From positions 386,177,263 through 386,241,262 of the forward strand of contig OY856187.1 of assembly GCA_963693315.1 (NCBI GenBank): 64,000 nt of DNA, written 5' to 3'. The notes under the pieces are model-generated. The model saw only the letters and a program-made list of their open reading frames with translations. It did no database searches and was not told the origin of the DNA. Source of the stretch: Diogma glabrata (taxonomy: Eukaryota; Arthropoda; Insecta; Diptera; Cylindrotomidae). The position numbers were made by a program, and so were the translations under genes. Position 1 is the stretch's first letter; each line of letters opens with the position of its first letter. Positions 44,767-55,999 of this stretch are shown piece by piece.

Positions 44767-44891
44767 TGTAATATAGAGCTATATAAATAATGATGAATGT
44801 ATTAGTGTAAATGGATTGTAATGAGTTTATAAGAGAACGATAATAAATCAGTTGTTAAATAGACATCATCGTGTTAACAATAAATAATACA
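44767..44891 (+). repeat. Gypsy-3 3' LTR
   Basis: TGTAATATAGAG to AATAATACA, 125 bp, preceded by the purine tract AAAAAAAAGGAACA. The ends are inverted (TGTAATA and TAATACA). The last 78 bp match the 5' LTR. Confidence 0.8.
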
Positions 44892-45011
44892 GTATGAATG
44901 TATGAATCATGGAGTGAGTGAAACCTTTTACCTAAAATTTGCCAAATGTAATACTTGTATTTATATTGCTGTGTACGAGATGATCTTGGATTTTTGGTCG
45001 TTGAGATCATC

Positions 45012-45620
45012 AGAGTCTCTGTTCTGTCTTTGTTTATTTAATTCCGTTTACATAGTCTCCCTTGCGTACATATGTGATTATTTATACTGAGCTGGGGAAA
45101 TTTATCTTCTCGGACATACATAAATAAAGCACGTTGGCATATAAAATCTGCCAGACACATACTGCTCTATTTGGTTCGTGTTTGTAACTCACTAGCAAGT
45201 CCAGTGTTTACAACAACTCAACATGTAAATAGCCATGTCAACTCTATTTAAGCCAACATTTACACAACAAAGTAGTATAAACAAATTCAAAAGTAACCTA
45301 TCCCTTTAATTTTAAAATTCATTTAAATATAATTACAGCTAGTCTAACAAAATCTTTATCATCAATCGATACAACGGATTTAATTAAAAAATTTTCACTC
45401 CTCATTTACATACTTCACTCAAACAAAAGTAACATTGTTATTTGTTTGTGTAGATCCAATTAACCCAATCAACAACGAATTTGAGGAGTCCGTTCGCTAA
45501 TTACATAAACAATTAAAATTCATCATGATATGTTATCACCCATTCAATAACCGTTTCTATACACATAACATATTGAATTTTAAATACATGAATTCCCGAA
45601 AATCACCACTCACTGGGGGG
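45012..45620. repeat. 0.6-kb dispersed repeat, copy 1
   Basis: Nearly identical to 60836-61442, with the second half matching almost base for base. It starts AGAGTCTCTGTTCTG and ends CACCACTCACTGGGGGG. A TATA-like GGCATATAAAATC (about 45136) precedes CCAGACACA. The terminal G-run looks like a polypurine tract, and the TATA suggests a promoter or LTR-derived unit. No coding. Confidence 0.85.
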
Positions 45621-46790
45621 GTGGTTGAAAACTGAATCGAAAGACTTAAGAAGAATGGCAGATAGAGACTTAACAAAATTTGAATTAAACAAAGAGTAGT
45701 AACAATTGTTTTTCTCTACAATTATCAATAAAGTTATGTGTTTTTTTGAACAAGAATTATATTGCTAAAACAAAACCTAGAAAAATTCTCCCACACGTAC
45801 CAACCGAGTATTATTTCTTCTTAGTATTCAACTTTGATTCGATCGCTATGAATTTCAACAAACTTCATGACGTACACAAATTAATAGCCACAAATTAATT
45901 TTTGCTATTTCAATCAAATAACTTCAATAATTTCTTCCACTAATTAAAGTTTCACTAACAGTTGTGCAGATCAAAATAAGTGTATGTAAGCACTACAGTT
46001 TGTTGTATTATAAAGAAAGAATATTAGTAATATTCTATGAGTACTTTCACCTCCGATATGCATAGTTAGCGAGATAACAGATAACAACTTGTTGAAGTTT
46101 GTGATTCAATTTGTTATCTTTTCAATTCAAAAGTTGTATAATATATATGCATATCAAGTTTTGTATTTGTTGAAATTTAAGAAGTATTTTCATAGCCACC
46201 GTTATCATGACAACAAGGCATTGTTTATTATTTGATTACGCACGAGTGCGTAATAAATATATTACGTCACTGCTATCTAGCTGGTAAATAAAAGTGAAAT
46301 TTGTGCTTTGATTGAACTGCATTGATTATAGAGTTTCTAAATTAAATGTCCATTTGCGGACCAAGTTATTTTGCATTGATACTTCTGAAATATGGTCATA
46401 TGTTTTTTTATATTCGATAATCGTAATCCTATGTAAACCGTAAACCTGATAATCCTTTATCGAGAGTTATAGATTTTATTGATTGAAATTAAATCAATTA
46501 AACGAATATTATCACTGAATGATTATCGTTTAATTTTTCGACTTATAGTTTAGATAATTCGCCTGGTAATGCTTTCGTTCTATGCGCTCGGGATGGACAC
46601 AATATTTTGTTGATTAATTGTAATTATGTTTATATATTTATTATTAATTTAAATTTTAAAAATTATTACTTAATATATATAATAAAATGTATTTTTACTA
46701 ATGTTAAAATTGTTCTTTTATGACTCGAGGTGTTGATGGTTTTCTAATTAGTGCTAGATTTTATTTTATTTTTTGTTAATTTTACTTATT
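45621..46790. other. No gene seen
   Basis: A+T-rich sequence with no recognisable motif or tandem repeat. Confidence 0.4.
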
Positions 46791-46899
46791 CTGTTCTAAA
46801 ATGGTCGTAGCCGCTCTGAAAGAAAAAATACTGGAGATGCTTCTTTAGATCTTGCAACATCTTCAACTTCTCCTGCGTCTTCTTCACCTCTCCCAGCTA

Positions 46900-47640
46900 T
46901 AACGAATTAACCGTCTAGTACCTAAAGTCCCAGCTTTCTAGTTTGAAGGAAGATCTGTACATGTGGTTCACCATACTCGAAGGGCAATTTTCGTTGGGAT
47001 ATATCCCAATAAACTAAGTACAGCCATGTTGTTAGTATAATTACTACCTAAATACTACATAGAAATGGTCAGAAATATTTTGGTTGAGCCGGGCCAATAG
47101 CGAGCTTATGATAGGCTCAATAGGCTAATAGCCTGCATATCCGGTAGCACGTCAGATTGCATACTCAAAGTGTTACGCGGTATGGACCTTGGGGATAAAA
47201 AGCCCTTACAATGACTATGGGATATGATTGCCGAATCCCATAACAAATTTTTAGAGGCAGCTCTAAAAGTCCATTTTGTAGTAAAACTTCCACCTGTTGT
47301 CCGCGCTGCTATCGTCGATGAGGATTTACCGAAGTTGACCACGTTAGTAGATAATGTCCTCAATTCCCTAAGTGGTTCGAAAATACATGTGGTATCAAAT
47401 GCTACAACTTTTCATTTTCCTTCTTCTCCCTCTTCCTCAAGTGCTGTCATGTCAGTTGAGTACAAACAAATTCAATAAATAGGAAACACAACTCCTCAAT
47501 GCCATTCACTGGCAAAATTTCTTTCGATCTGCTCAACAATACCGGAGTAGATCCAAGGATCGAAATGGTAATCGCAATCGATATTCTCGTCAACTACAAA
47601 GCTCTTCCATGTGACCTCGGTCGAAGTCGTGAAGTAAAAT
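46900..47640 (+). pseudogene. Gypsy gag relic
   Basis: Across several frames: VPKVPAF, IYPNKLSTAMLLV, LLPKYYIEMVRNILVEP, KVLRGMDLGDKKPLQ, then AALKVHFVVKLPPVVRAAIV and LPKLTTLVDNVLNSLSG in the best frame (47224-47478). These follow the gag core of a common insect Ty3/gypsy lineage ('KVPPFW', 'LP.EYLE.VRDIL', 'GD.KPSQLWHEM'). An Arg/Ser-rich tail (RSRSKDRNGNRNRYSRQ) follows near 47535. Many stops. Confidence 0.75.
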
Positions 47641-47861
47641 GATAGATGCTATTTACTACTACATTCATTCAAGGAAAATGCGAATAAATGCGATTCCGAG
47701 TGCGAACTTTATTCCCAGCATTCTAACTTCTCTGCCCCTACTTAAAAAAAACACAAAGACTCTTTATATGTAACGGCATATGAGAATTATTCCCAACTCT
47801 GTCTTCTGGTCCTCGAAACTTCTTCGCGAAAACGTTTCCTCGATGAAGCTAGGGGGGGGAG

Positions 47862-48170
47862 TGTTGTGGTGATAACTCCAGATTTAGTAGTGGTTGTTCC
47901 ACCCGAGTTGTCCCAGCGTTCTGATCGTTTATGAGTTGTCCAAAAATCCTTCTTGATAGAGTTGATACTTGAGTATGTAGATGTAGAGTATGTTGATTTT
48001 TACATTTCCTTTTATTACGAATAGAGTTTTACTAAAATACGAAACAACGATCACTATAGTTTGGTATTGCAAATTTTCATCTCTTTAAATTATTTTGGTT
48101 TATAAAATATGTTTATCGAATACTGAACAAACTATTTGAGTCTGAGCTTTCATTCTTTTTAATCACAACA
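47862..48170 (+). repeat. 3' LTR of the gag relic
   Basis: 309 bp from TGTTGTGGTGATAAC to AATCACAACA. The ends are 7-bp inverted repeats (TGTTGTG and CACAACA), and the purine tract lies immediately upstream, as expected for a gypsy LTR. Confidence 0.8.
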
Positions 48171-48506
48171 CCGCCAATTGTTTATAGCTTAAATATTTAA
48201 TTTTAAGATCAAAAGATTATTATAAATACATTTTTTATTATTACTTCATGTTTAAATAATTTTACTTCAGAAACTTCTTTATGTATTTTCTAAAAGGAAT
48301 GTGTAAATCTTATGCAAGTGATATTTCTTAAAGCTCATTTATATTTTTAAGGAATAACATATTAATTTCTTAATATCACTATGTGTGAATTGGTAGGGTT
48401 TCTGAAAAACAATGGTCCTTAAAAACAGCTGTTCGCTGTTATAAAATTTTGAATAAAACTGCTGTTAATAGCTTTAATAGTAATTTAATATATCTGCTTT
48501 AGTTGC

Positions 48507-49560
48507 AAAATATTTTGTTTAAACAATACACAATAACTCAACTTACTTTTATTGATAAATTTTTATTTATTATTAATTTAATTTTTATAAATTACATATT
48601 ACCAAATATATATAAGAAAATAATTTAATTTATTGCGTGATATTTTATTGCGTTGCCTAATTTATTACGTGTTACGGAGGTTCGAGTTGTAGATATTTCG
48701 GTTACATCCGGCTCGAAGACCAATGTATGCGTACAATATTTTGTGTAAACAAACAATCACTTAACACACTTTTAGTGATTCATTTTTATTTATTTATTAT
48801 TAATTTAATTTTTATAAATGATTTCCAAATATATATAAGAAAAACGTGTTTTTATTAAAGTTATTGTTTTGTTTTAAATTTTCGTCGATAATTTCATGAC
48901 GGTTTTTATTTGGTTTTCGAGTAAGTTTAATTATTTTATTATTATACGAGTGTTACACACGATTGTAATATATTGCGTGATACGGTGGTTCAAGTTGTAG
49001 ATATTTATGTAGATATTATTAACAAACAACAATTTAACACACATTTATTGATTAATTTTTATTTTTTTATTATTAATCTAATTTTTATTAATTATAATCA
49101 AATATATGTTTATCATACATATTTTTATTATCAAACATATTTTTATTCAAATTATAGTTTTTTAAATTTTTATCGACAATTTCTTGACGCTTTTTATTTG
49201 GTTTTCGAGTGAATTTTGATTATTTTATTACTATTTGTTACTACAAACGGTGGTGATTTATTGCATGATACGGTGGTTCGTGTTGTAGACATTTTTGTTT
49301 TATCCGGCTCGAAGAACCAATGAGACCCCTCTATATTTTGTTTAAAAAAACAATACATTAACACACTTTTATTGATAAATTTTTATTTATTTATTATTAA
49401 TTTAATTTTTAAAAATTATCATCAAATATATATAAGAAAGAACAACGTATTTTTATTCAAATTATTTTTTTTTAAATTTTCGTCGACAGTTTCTTGACGG
49501 TGTTTTATTTGGTTTTCGAGTGAGTTTTGATTATATAATTATTATGAGCGACACTAACCG
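48507..49560. repeat. Tandem repeat, about 300-bp units
   Basis: One partial and three longer units begin near 48507, 48660, 48970 and 49258. Shared phrases: GATACGGTGGTTC(G/A)(A/T)GTTGTAGA, ATCCGGCTCGAAGA, ATTTTGTTTAAACAA, TTTTCGTCGA and GGTTTTCGAGT. Another partial unit in the same orientation lies at 57060-57260. Confidence 0.8.
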
Positions 49561-49564
49561 CACC

Positions 49565-49715
49565 ACACGGGTGCTACACGGTTGTCATACGGGTGTCACA
49601 CGGGTAGTCACACGGGTGTAGCACGGGTAATCACACGGGTGTGGCACGGGTAGTCACACGGGTGTGGCACGGGCAACCACACGGGTGTGGCACGGGTGAT
49701 ACACGTAGCACGGTT
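49565..49715. repeat. 23-bp G+C-rich minisatellite
   Basis: Units close to GTGTGGCACGGGTAGTCACA followed by CGG recur about five times, degenerate at both edges. They are much richer in G+C than the flanks. CACGGG also occurs in the adjacent arms. Confidence 0.85.
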
Positions 49716-49734
49716 GTTTTTAATTTCTATTCGC

Positions 49735-50140
49735 AACATACACGGACTACACGGTAAATTATGTCATGTACGATTGTAGCACGATTTAAATTAAAATTTA
49801 ATTTGTTAACTGATAATGTTTATTGTTGAGAATAAAATTGCAATTTGAGTTAATTAGATTATATTATTTCGATCTGAAAAGATTTAATTACTATTCGAAC
49901 AGCACACAAGTTACACGGGAAATTTTGTCTACGAAAAAAATGATAATATTGGGTGATGATTATCATTTCTAGTACGGTTTTGATTAAAATTTGGATTAGT
50001 TGGCTTTGGAAAAGTTTATTGTTAGAAATGAAATTTTAATTTGGACCATCTTTAGATTAAATAATTTTGATCTGCAAGACTTAGTTACTAGTTGCACCCC
50101 ACACGGGCTATACACGGGAGACTATGCCATACAAAAATAA
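49735..50140. repeat. Left inverted arm (CACGGGAAA repeat)
   Basis: Two to three degenerate units of 180-200 bp. The segment CTATTCGAACAGCACACAAG followed by TTACACGGGAAATTTTGTC is the inverted counterpart of the units at 56220-56700. Confidence 0.75.
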
Positions 50141-51700
50141 TCAAAATTACACACTGATTGCTTTTTGTAGAAACGACAGTGTAGTATGCATTCCAGACAG
50201 TGTAGTTTATCGAGAAAAAAGTTTGAAAGTCGAACTTCTACGGTTTTTTGTTAATTCATTAGTGTTCTCAAAATTTGGATGCAAAAACTAATTTTTTAAG
50301 AAGCAGTTCAAAAAAGTTTAGTTATAAACTGTTAGAAGGTCTAGAAATTTGCATTTGCCTGTACAGAACATTATTTAATAACTCACTAAAATGTCCATAT
50401 TGACTAACTTAACCAAATTTCGTGATTTTATACTTGTTTAAAAGGTATTGAACTAAGTAATATCAGTAAATTATTTTTGCACGTTTCAAATTTAGAGGCA
50501 TAATTGGGTGACCTAAAAATTAAGTATAATATTTTGAAAATATGAAGATATTGTGAAAATTCAAGGTGATATATCGCCATGTGTGCTATTTAGCTGATTA
50601 CTCCATACTTTGTTATAATTTGATGTGTTAAATGATAATTTAACACATTTTTCACTTAGTTATAGGTGAAGTTATTTGCCCTTAGTTATCCAATATTCAT
50701 GCAAGATTTCTGCAACAGAATTTTTCGTTGGTTTTAAGGGTTTTTTGTCGATATAATTATCTACAACTTGAAGGATAAACGTTTTCTGTTCTTCATCTTG
50801 ACTTAAAATGTCTATTGTAGTATGTCATTAACTTTTCTTCCCCGTTATGCAATGTCATTTACGATCACAATTCTTTAAATTTGCTGTTAAATGCTCAAAT
50901 ATTCTTCATTTGCTGTCCAAGAATCTGGGTTTTCAGAAACTATGGATTTTTTTGAAGACTACTTCAAAAAATATCAAGGATTTGTCAAACACGAAAAAAT
51001 TTTAATATATTTTATTCGGTACTACTTTGAAAATATTTGCTTTCCTAGATGTCATATTGTTTGGATTATGAAATTGTAACTTTTTTCCATTGCTGTTTTG
51101 ATATTGTTACTCAAACCTCAGTCAACAAATTCTAGAGGTAGTAGAATATCACCTTTTGCCTATTTTAAAATATTATATTTAATTTTTCGGTCACCTTAGT
51201 GTGCTTCTAAATTTGAATCGTGCACAAATAATTTACTGAAATTTCTTAGCTGAAGCAGTTTTCTTTTACGATATTGTATTTAATTAATTTTAGTAAATGT
51301 TGTATATTTTTAGAAATACACTGTTAAGTTAAACTGAAAATTTGAAGAAATTCTTAAAATAGAGGAACTTTTGTCATAAAACTTTTTTATTTTTGAATAA
51401 AAGTTATAAGTGTGTTCTAAATAAATGTTATTTTAGTCAAAATATAAATATTTTGTTTGGCAACTTTTTTTTTTAAATGTCACTGGAAGCAATGAGGCCT
51501 TTTCGAAAAATTGATCCCAAATTCAGAAAGTTCCACTAAAACTTTTTTGTTATAGTTCTAAGAAAAAAGGTTTACTAAAAAAGTTAGGCAATCACAAAAT
51601 AAGCTGAGCTTGCTTCAACTTTTTTTTCATATCATTAAGTGTTTTTGAGATATAAGAATTTATAGCCGACAAATCTCGGATCTTGTTTTACTATATGTAA
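50141..51700. other. No gene seen
   Basis: A+T-rich sequence inside the loop between the inverted arms. Short frames (for example 50891-51079) have no recognisable motif. Confidence 0.4.
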
Positions 51701-51959
51701 AAGCGCTAGCTCTTGGAGGCACCAATCGACCCATTTTTTTGTGTGGATATTCAGTATAGACCAAAAAACAAATTAAGCCCTGAGCGTAACAAAAGAATCA
51801 ACATTTTACATTTCCATACAAAAACGGCTTGGTATAGTGGACATGTTCTTTGTTTGAATCTACGGAGCTGTAGAAGTCTGGATGATAATTTACGCAATTA
51901 CGGCATATCACATCTGATCTACCACACTGACAAAAATATAATTTGTTTTTGGGACAATA

Positions 51960-52340
51960 TTGAACTTGATGTTTGAAATATTTACTTGTTGGAAGTACCG
52001 ATTTAATGTTAAATTTCGATCATGCACAATTTGTGTGACACGCTTTTGAACAGAGTCCAAAAGAGCCAGGAAGGTAACAAATTCAGCATCCCAAACTTAA
52101 CAACAATACTCCATACGGGGATGAATATAGTAGTTATAAATGTGGATTAATTGATACGGAGTGAAATATTTTTTACATCTATTGAGAAGGTCGAAAATGC
52201 TTTCACATTTATCTATTTCTTCTTCACACATATTAATTAAAATATCATAGGGGAGCTAGGTCCTAGATCTAAAAACAATCCGCAGCTGTGTTTTAGTGGA
52301 ATTAAAAATGAAATTAATTTTTTTCACCCTTCTGGGTCCT
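51960..52340 (-). pseudogene. Non-LTR RT C-terminal fragment
   Basis: In shifting frames: FIFNSTKTQLRIV, then CKKYFTPYQLIHIYNYYIHP, MEYCC, and LALLDSVQKRVTQIV. This is the C-terminal block that follows the RT fingers and palm in jockey/CR1-type elements ('FNSSKTQ', 'L..LY...VRP.MEYC...W..A', 'L..LD.VQ.RA...I'). Confidence 0.65.
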
Positions 52341-52349
52341 CGTTTACAT

Positions 52350-52580
52350 TTATGACAGCGTCTCTTCTTCCGCAAAACTATTAGCTGTTATTTTAAGAAT
52401 AACAGGAAAAATGTTGTTCATACTAGAGAATTTATCGTTGTTTAACTCCCTTAAAATTTTACCGACAATTTTGGGGTTCAAATGCGATTGTTTCATATTA
52501 ACGCCTGATGACTGGTTTTGGGGTACTTCCTTAGGAGTTTTCAAAACTGTCAAACTAAAAACAAGGCGCTTCGCGAGCAC
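52350..52580 (-). pseudogene. Non-LTR RT N-terminal fragment
   Basis: LNPKIVGKILRELNNDKFSS followed by MNNIFPVILKITANSFAEE matches the conserved entry block of non-LTR RT ('P..V...L..L...KSSGPD.IP...LK..A..LA.PL'). It ends at a stop just before the deletion. Confidence 0.65.
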
Positions 52581-53059
52581 AGGAGTTTTCCTTGCAGGGT
52601 CATTAACGAATAAGTCACTATCAATAATAGGAGGATAGAAGATTTAGTACCAGAATTTAACAAATTAAGGAACTGTAAAAACTTTTGTCAGAAATTGACA
52701 AATTGTAATCTGCAGTTTCCTTTTTTAATAATCTGGTTTGATATTGTTATTGTATCCAAATATTAAATAATAAAAACAAACTTTAAGAGCCAAGTCGACC
52801 ACCATCAAAAACAAATATTGTTGTTGTGGTTTCATTACATGCGTTCCTTTGGAATGAAATACCCGCTCAAAGCACCTTTTGAGTAGATCACCAATAGAAC
52901 GCCGAAAATCGGAAAAATTTTCACATATAGCCACAAAATTTCATTATTCTCAAAAAATTTTATTTTGGACTGATGTTTAGATCTGACTGGTCCATTTTAT
53001 TATTAAAAACACCAAAACAAGTTTTTAAACGATCTACATAAAATCGAAAAATAAACTGC

Positions 53060-53690
53060 TTTTCAACTACGCAACTTGTTCGAGGTAGAGTAGATCAAAG
53101 CAAATTTGAGTAAGTTTGATTTTCAATGGAACGCGCCTATTATTACAAAGTTGAAAGAAATTATTAATACCGAATGGAATGGTTTCAGTAAAGTTTCGAG
53201 CAAAAACATTTACATCGTCAGTATTAACACAATTACGATCAAAAGGGAAACTTAGAAAAAATTTGGTGACCATTTTTAAAAAGTGAAATATTTTACAAAG
53301 TTTGAGAACTATATTGTTTATAGTTGATAACTGATGTAATTAATAGACAATGGGCAGAATTTACAATAATATTTACTATACCCTTATCGACACCGACACT
53401 CGTAATATCTGGCATAGATGTGAAAAAGAGATCTAAGATCTTTTATCGCCGCCACTAAAGGAGTGAAAGATGGGCTTTTTACCATTTGCGTCAGGTCGTG
53501 CGATGTGACAAATATTTCTGCCTGCCATTGTTTTCGCCGTCGGTTGTCTTAGAAAATTCTAACCACGATTTGTTGTGGGGGTTGAATTCACCGGTAACGA
53601 TAAATTGGGAATTTTGAAATTTTGCTCTAGTTTTGTCCACAAGATTAGTCAAAAGATTAAAAAATTCGGATTATGTTTGTGTGGGGACAG
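53060..53690 (-). pseudogene. Non-LTR endonuclease domain relic
   Basis: The minus strand reads KFQNSQFIVTGEFNPHNKSW, where the apurinic-endonuclease motif is normally GDFN (Asp to Glu here). DLFFTSMPDITSV and a partly preserved S-x-H-C-L-L (AHCLLI) follow. The next open frame (53067-53273) is the endonuclease/RT linker, CVNTDDVNVFARNFTETIPF. In an intact element this nicks the target DNA to start reverse transcription. Confidence 0.65.
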
Positions 53691-53701
53691 GCATAATACT
53701 A

Positions 53702-54392
53702 AAGGGTGGGCCTTTTAAAACTTTAAATTTGAATCGGCTATAAAAAAAACTATATTTAATTTTTTCAAATTTCTGGTTTTATTGGAAAGGTTGAACTTTG
53801 TCATTTAATAATGGAACACCATACCATTCGTGACCACCACGACTGGCTCGGCAGTACCTCATCCGATCAATCCAATTTTTCAGTACATTTTGACTGTTTC
53901 GGGTCGAATCTCTTCAATGGCAACTTCGATTTGATGTTTCAACCCTTCAATTGTCTCAGGATGCTTTGCGTAACATTTATCCTTAATGTCTCTTCACAGA
54001 AAATAATCTAAAGGGCTCAAATCACAGCTCCGAGGTGGCCAATTGACATCACAATTTCGACTGATTATTCGATTTGCAAAAACAGTGCGTAAAATATCGA
54101 TGGTTGTGTTGGCTGTGTGACATATGGCCCCGTCTTGTTGAAACCATATGTCGTCCATGCCATTCTCTTGAATTGAATGTCATTCTCTTGACAATCCAAA
54201 ATGTACGGAAAAATTGAATTGATCGGATGAGGTACTGCCGAGCCAGTCGTGGTGGTCATATGAATGAAATTGTGTTCCATTATTAAAGGACAAAATTCAA
54301 ACTTTCCAATAAAACCAGAAATTTGAAAAAATTACAATTAGTTTTTTTTTTTATAGCCGATTTAAATTTAAAATTTTAAATGGCCCACCCTT
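53702..54392 (-). mobile_element. Mariner-like element with inverted duplicate 3' ends
   Basis: The ends AAGGGTGGGCC and GGCCCACCCTT are flanked by TA on both sides (53700-53701 and 54393-54394), the Tc1/mariner duplication. About 180 bp at the left are repeated, inverted, at the right, including the 3' end of the transposase reading. The 5' part of the gene is gone and has been replaced by an inverted copy of the 3' end. It lies inside the non-LTR endonuclease, which continues on both sides. Confidence 0.85.
53811..54165 (-). pseudogene. Mariner transposase C-terminal fragment
   Basis: Minus-strand reading: IWFQQDGAICHTANTTIDIL (catalytic Asp in QDGA), then NRIISRNCDVNWPPRSCDLS and PLDYFL (third catalytic Asp), a stop, KDKCYAKHPETIEGLKHQIE and the C-terminus. 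These are signature blocks of a widespread insect mariner-like transposase. One frameshift (near 54083) and several stops; the N-terminal DNA-binding domain is absent. Confidence 0.85.
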
Positions 54393-54699
54393 TATTGTGA
54401 AAAAAAAGTTCAGATAGACGAGCCTTTAATACTACTGTGTTGTAGCCATCACCATGTAGTTCAAAACTGAAAAGCGTTTACATTCAACACTCTCATGAAT
54501 GTATGCACAAACAAATGATGAAGTTTAAAGCTGATTCAGGCCTATATTTGAAATTAAGTGTTACATCAGAGGGACAGATTCAAAAACTTTTGTTTCTGCA
54601 AAAACAGAATATGCGGTTTGTCATACTCGAGTTGCACTGCATCACGGTTAGCATTGATTCCACAAATATTTTGAATTTACATTTTAAAATATTTATCAA

Positions 54700-55990
54700 T
54701 TGTAATATTCATTTGATCAAAAAATATTTTGTTTTAAAAAGAGGTACTAAATAATAAATCCTATCACGTAGTAAAATACGACAGATGAAAATATTTCCAG
54801 ATAGGATGTAAGAATAGTTTTTACATATCGAGGACGGAAAGTAAAAGACTACACCTGTGGTTTATATTAAAGTCCGATGCGAAGCGATGGCTTTTATTGA
54901 ACCAAGGGCGTAATCTTCCTTTCAGCTTGAGTGTATGTACAATTCGTTTTACGCACAAATTCAACATCGAATGGTAAAATAAATTAGTAATAAATTTTAT
55001 AAACTCGCTAAACATTTTGAAGATTTGAAAAAAAACTAAACATGCCTTGATATTCATTACAAACTTCATACAATATTTGATTTGTTTGTTCTAATTTTAT
55101 GATAATTTTAATTAGTTTTTCTACTCCTATCACAGTAAATCATAAATTACATCACACTATCCATGACATGTAAATTGATTATTTCAAATAGCGTGCCAAT
55201 AGCGTTTCAAATAGCGTCATTACCGCACGCTTTTAATAAAAAGGAAAATTTTTATTTAAAGAAAAATTTGATTTTTAAAAATTAAATATTTCAATTCATT
55301 TTGACACAGAATATTGCAAAGCCTACCACAATTTGTAAACTATTTGCATTTAATTTATAATTAGTAGTTCATTTTTTCAAGTAATTATATGCGTTTGGGC
55401 ATTAAAACAAAGTCGTAGAAAATGTATATAACAAATTTCGAGTTGTAAAGCATTTTCCATGCTCGTGAAGATACTGCACTCGACGCTACGCGTCTCGTGC
55501 GCAAAATTTTCCCGTAATATACTATTACGAGCTATTATTTTACAGGCGGTAGAGTAGAAAAATATAGCAATGTTTTATATAGCAGGCTTTTATTTAACGG
55601 GCGTAAAGTTCAGCCTTTCAGCCACGATAACTAGGTTGTAAAATATGTTTTACAATTCATTTGTACGTAAATCATTACAAATTACGATACATGTGTACGT
55701 ACATGTGCAAGCAAAATTTTTAGAATATTAAAAAGATTACTTAGATATTTTTTCATATTGCTTCCATGAGTTAAGGCGCAATAAAGGTTAACAACAGACC
55801 TTCGTAAATACATGTTAAAATTCTATATACAGCTGGGGGCGAAAGGTGTCTAGAGGTTTATACGCTAGCGGTGTCATTTACACCGTGACGCCTAATGGTG
55901 GTCAGTCTTCAAACAATTATTTCAAACATTTTCAAAGCGTACTTGAGTATTTAAGCCTCGAATAGTATTTAAGCTATTAAAATCGTACTA
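54700..55990. other. No clear gene
   Basis: This may include more of the decayed non-LTR element on its right side, but I recognise nothing beyond about 54700. The segment 55440-55620, with a local G+C rise (CTCGACGCTACGCGTCTCG), resembles dispersed repeats but has no second copy here. Confidence 0.35.
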
Positions 55991-55999
55991 AAAAAATGT

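Larger units (their letters stand above)
36688..44891 (+). mobile_element. Gypsy-3: near full-length Ty3/gypsy element with two nested insertions
   Basis: Components in order: probable 5' LTR, primer-binding site, gag, zinc knuckles, protease, RT, RNase H, integrase, purine tract and 3' LTR. A 1.7-kb TIR element lies in gag, and a 2.2-kb ACTTCCGG element lies at the end of pol. Without them the element is about 4.3 kb. At least four frameshifts or stops are present, two at A10 runs (about 40413 and 41589). LTR similarity is clear only over the last 78 bp. Confidence 0.9.
46801..48170 (+). mobile_element. Gypsy gag-plus-3'-LTR relic (pol deleted)
   Basis: Degenerate gag is followed, after a short Arg/Ser-rich segment and about 200 bp, by the purine tract CTAGGGGGGGAG and an LTR. 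RT, RNase H and integrase are absent, so the element has a large internal deletion. No 5' LTR is recognised upstream. Confidence 0.75.
51960..54700 (-). mobile_element. Non-LTR retrotransposon relic with endonuclease and RT pieces
   Basis: The minus strand carries, from right to left, endonuclease, RT N-terminal and RT C-terminal pieces, all broken by stops. The RT core, including the catalytic box, is deleted between about 52340 and 52350. A mariner relic (53702-54392) is nested in the endonuclease. Confidence 0.65.

Noticed and set aside
45012..45620. The 0.6-kb repeat as a solo LTR
   Set aside because: The ends are not TG...CA and it terminates in a G-run, which suits sequence upstream of an LTR rather than an LTR itself.
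53811..54011. + strand 66-residue frame
   Set aside because: Antisense to the mariner transposase fragment, which is recognisable on the minus strand.
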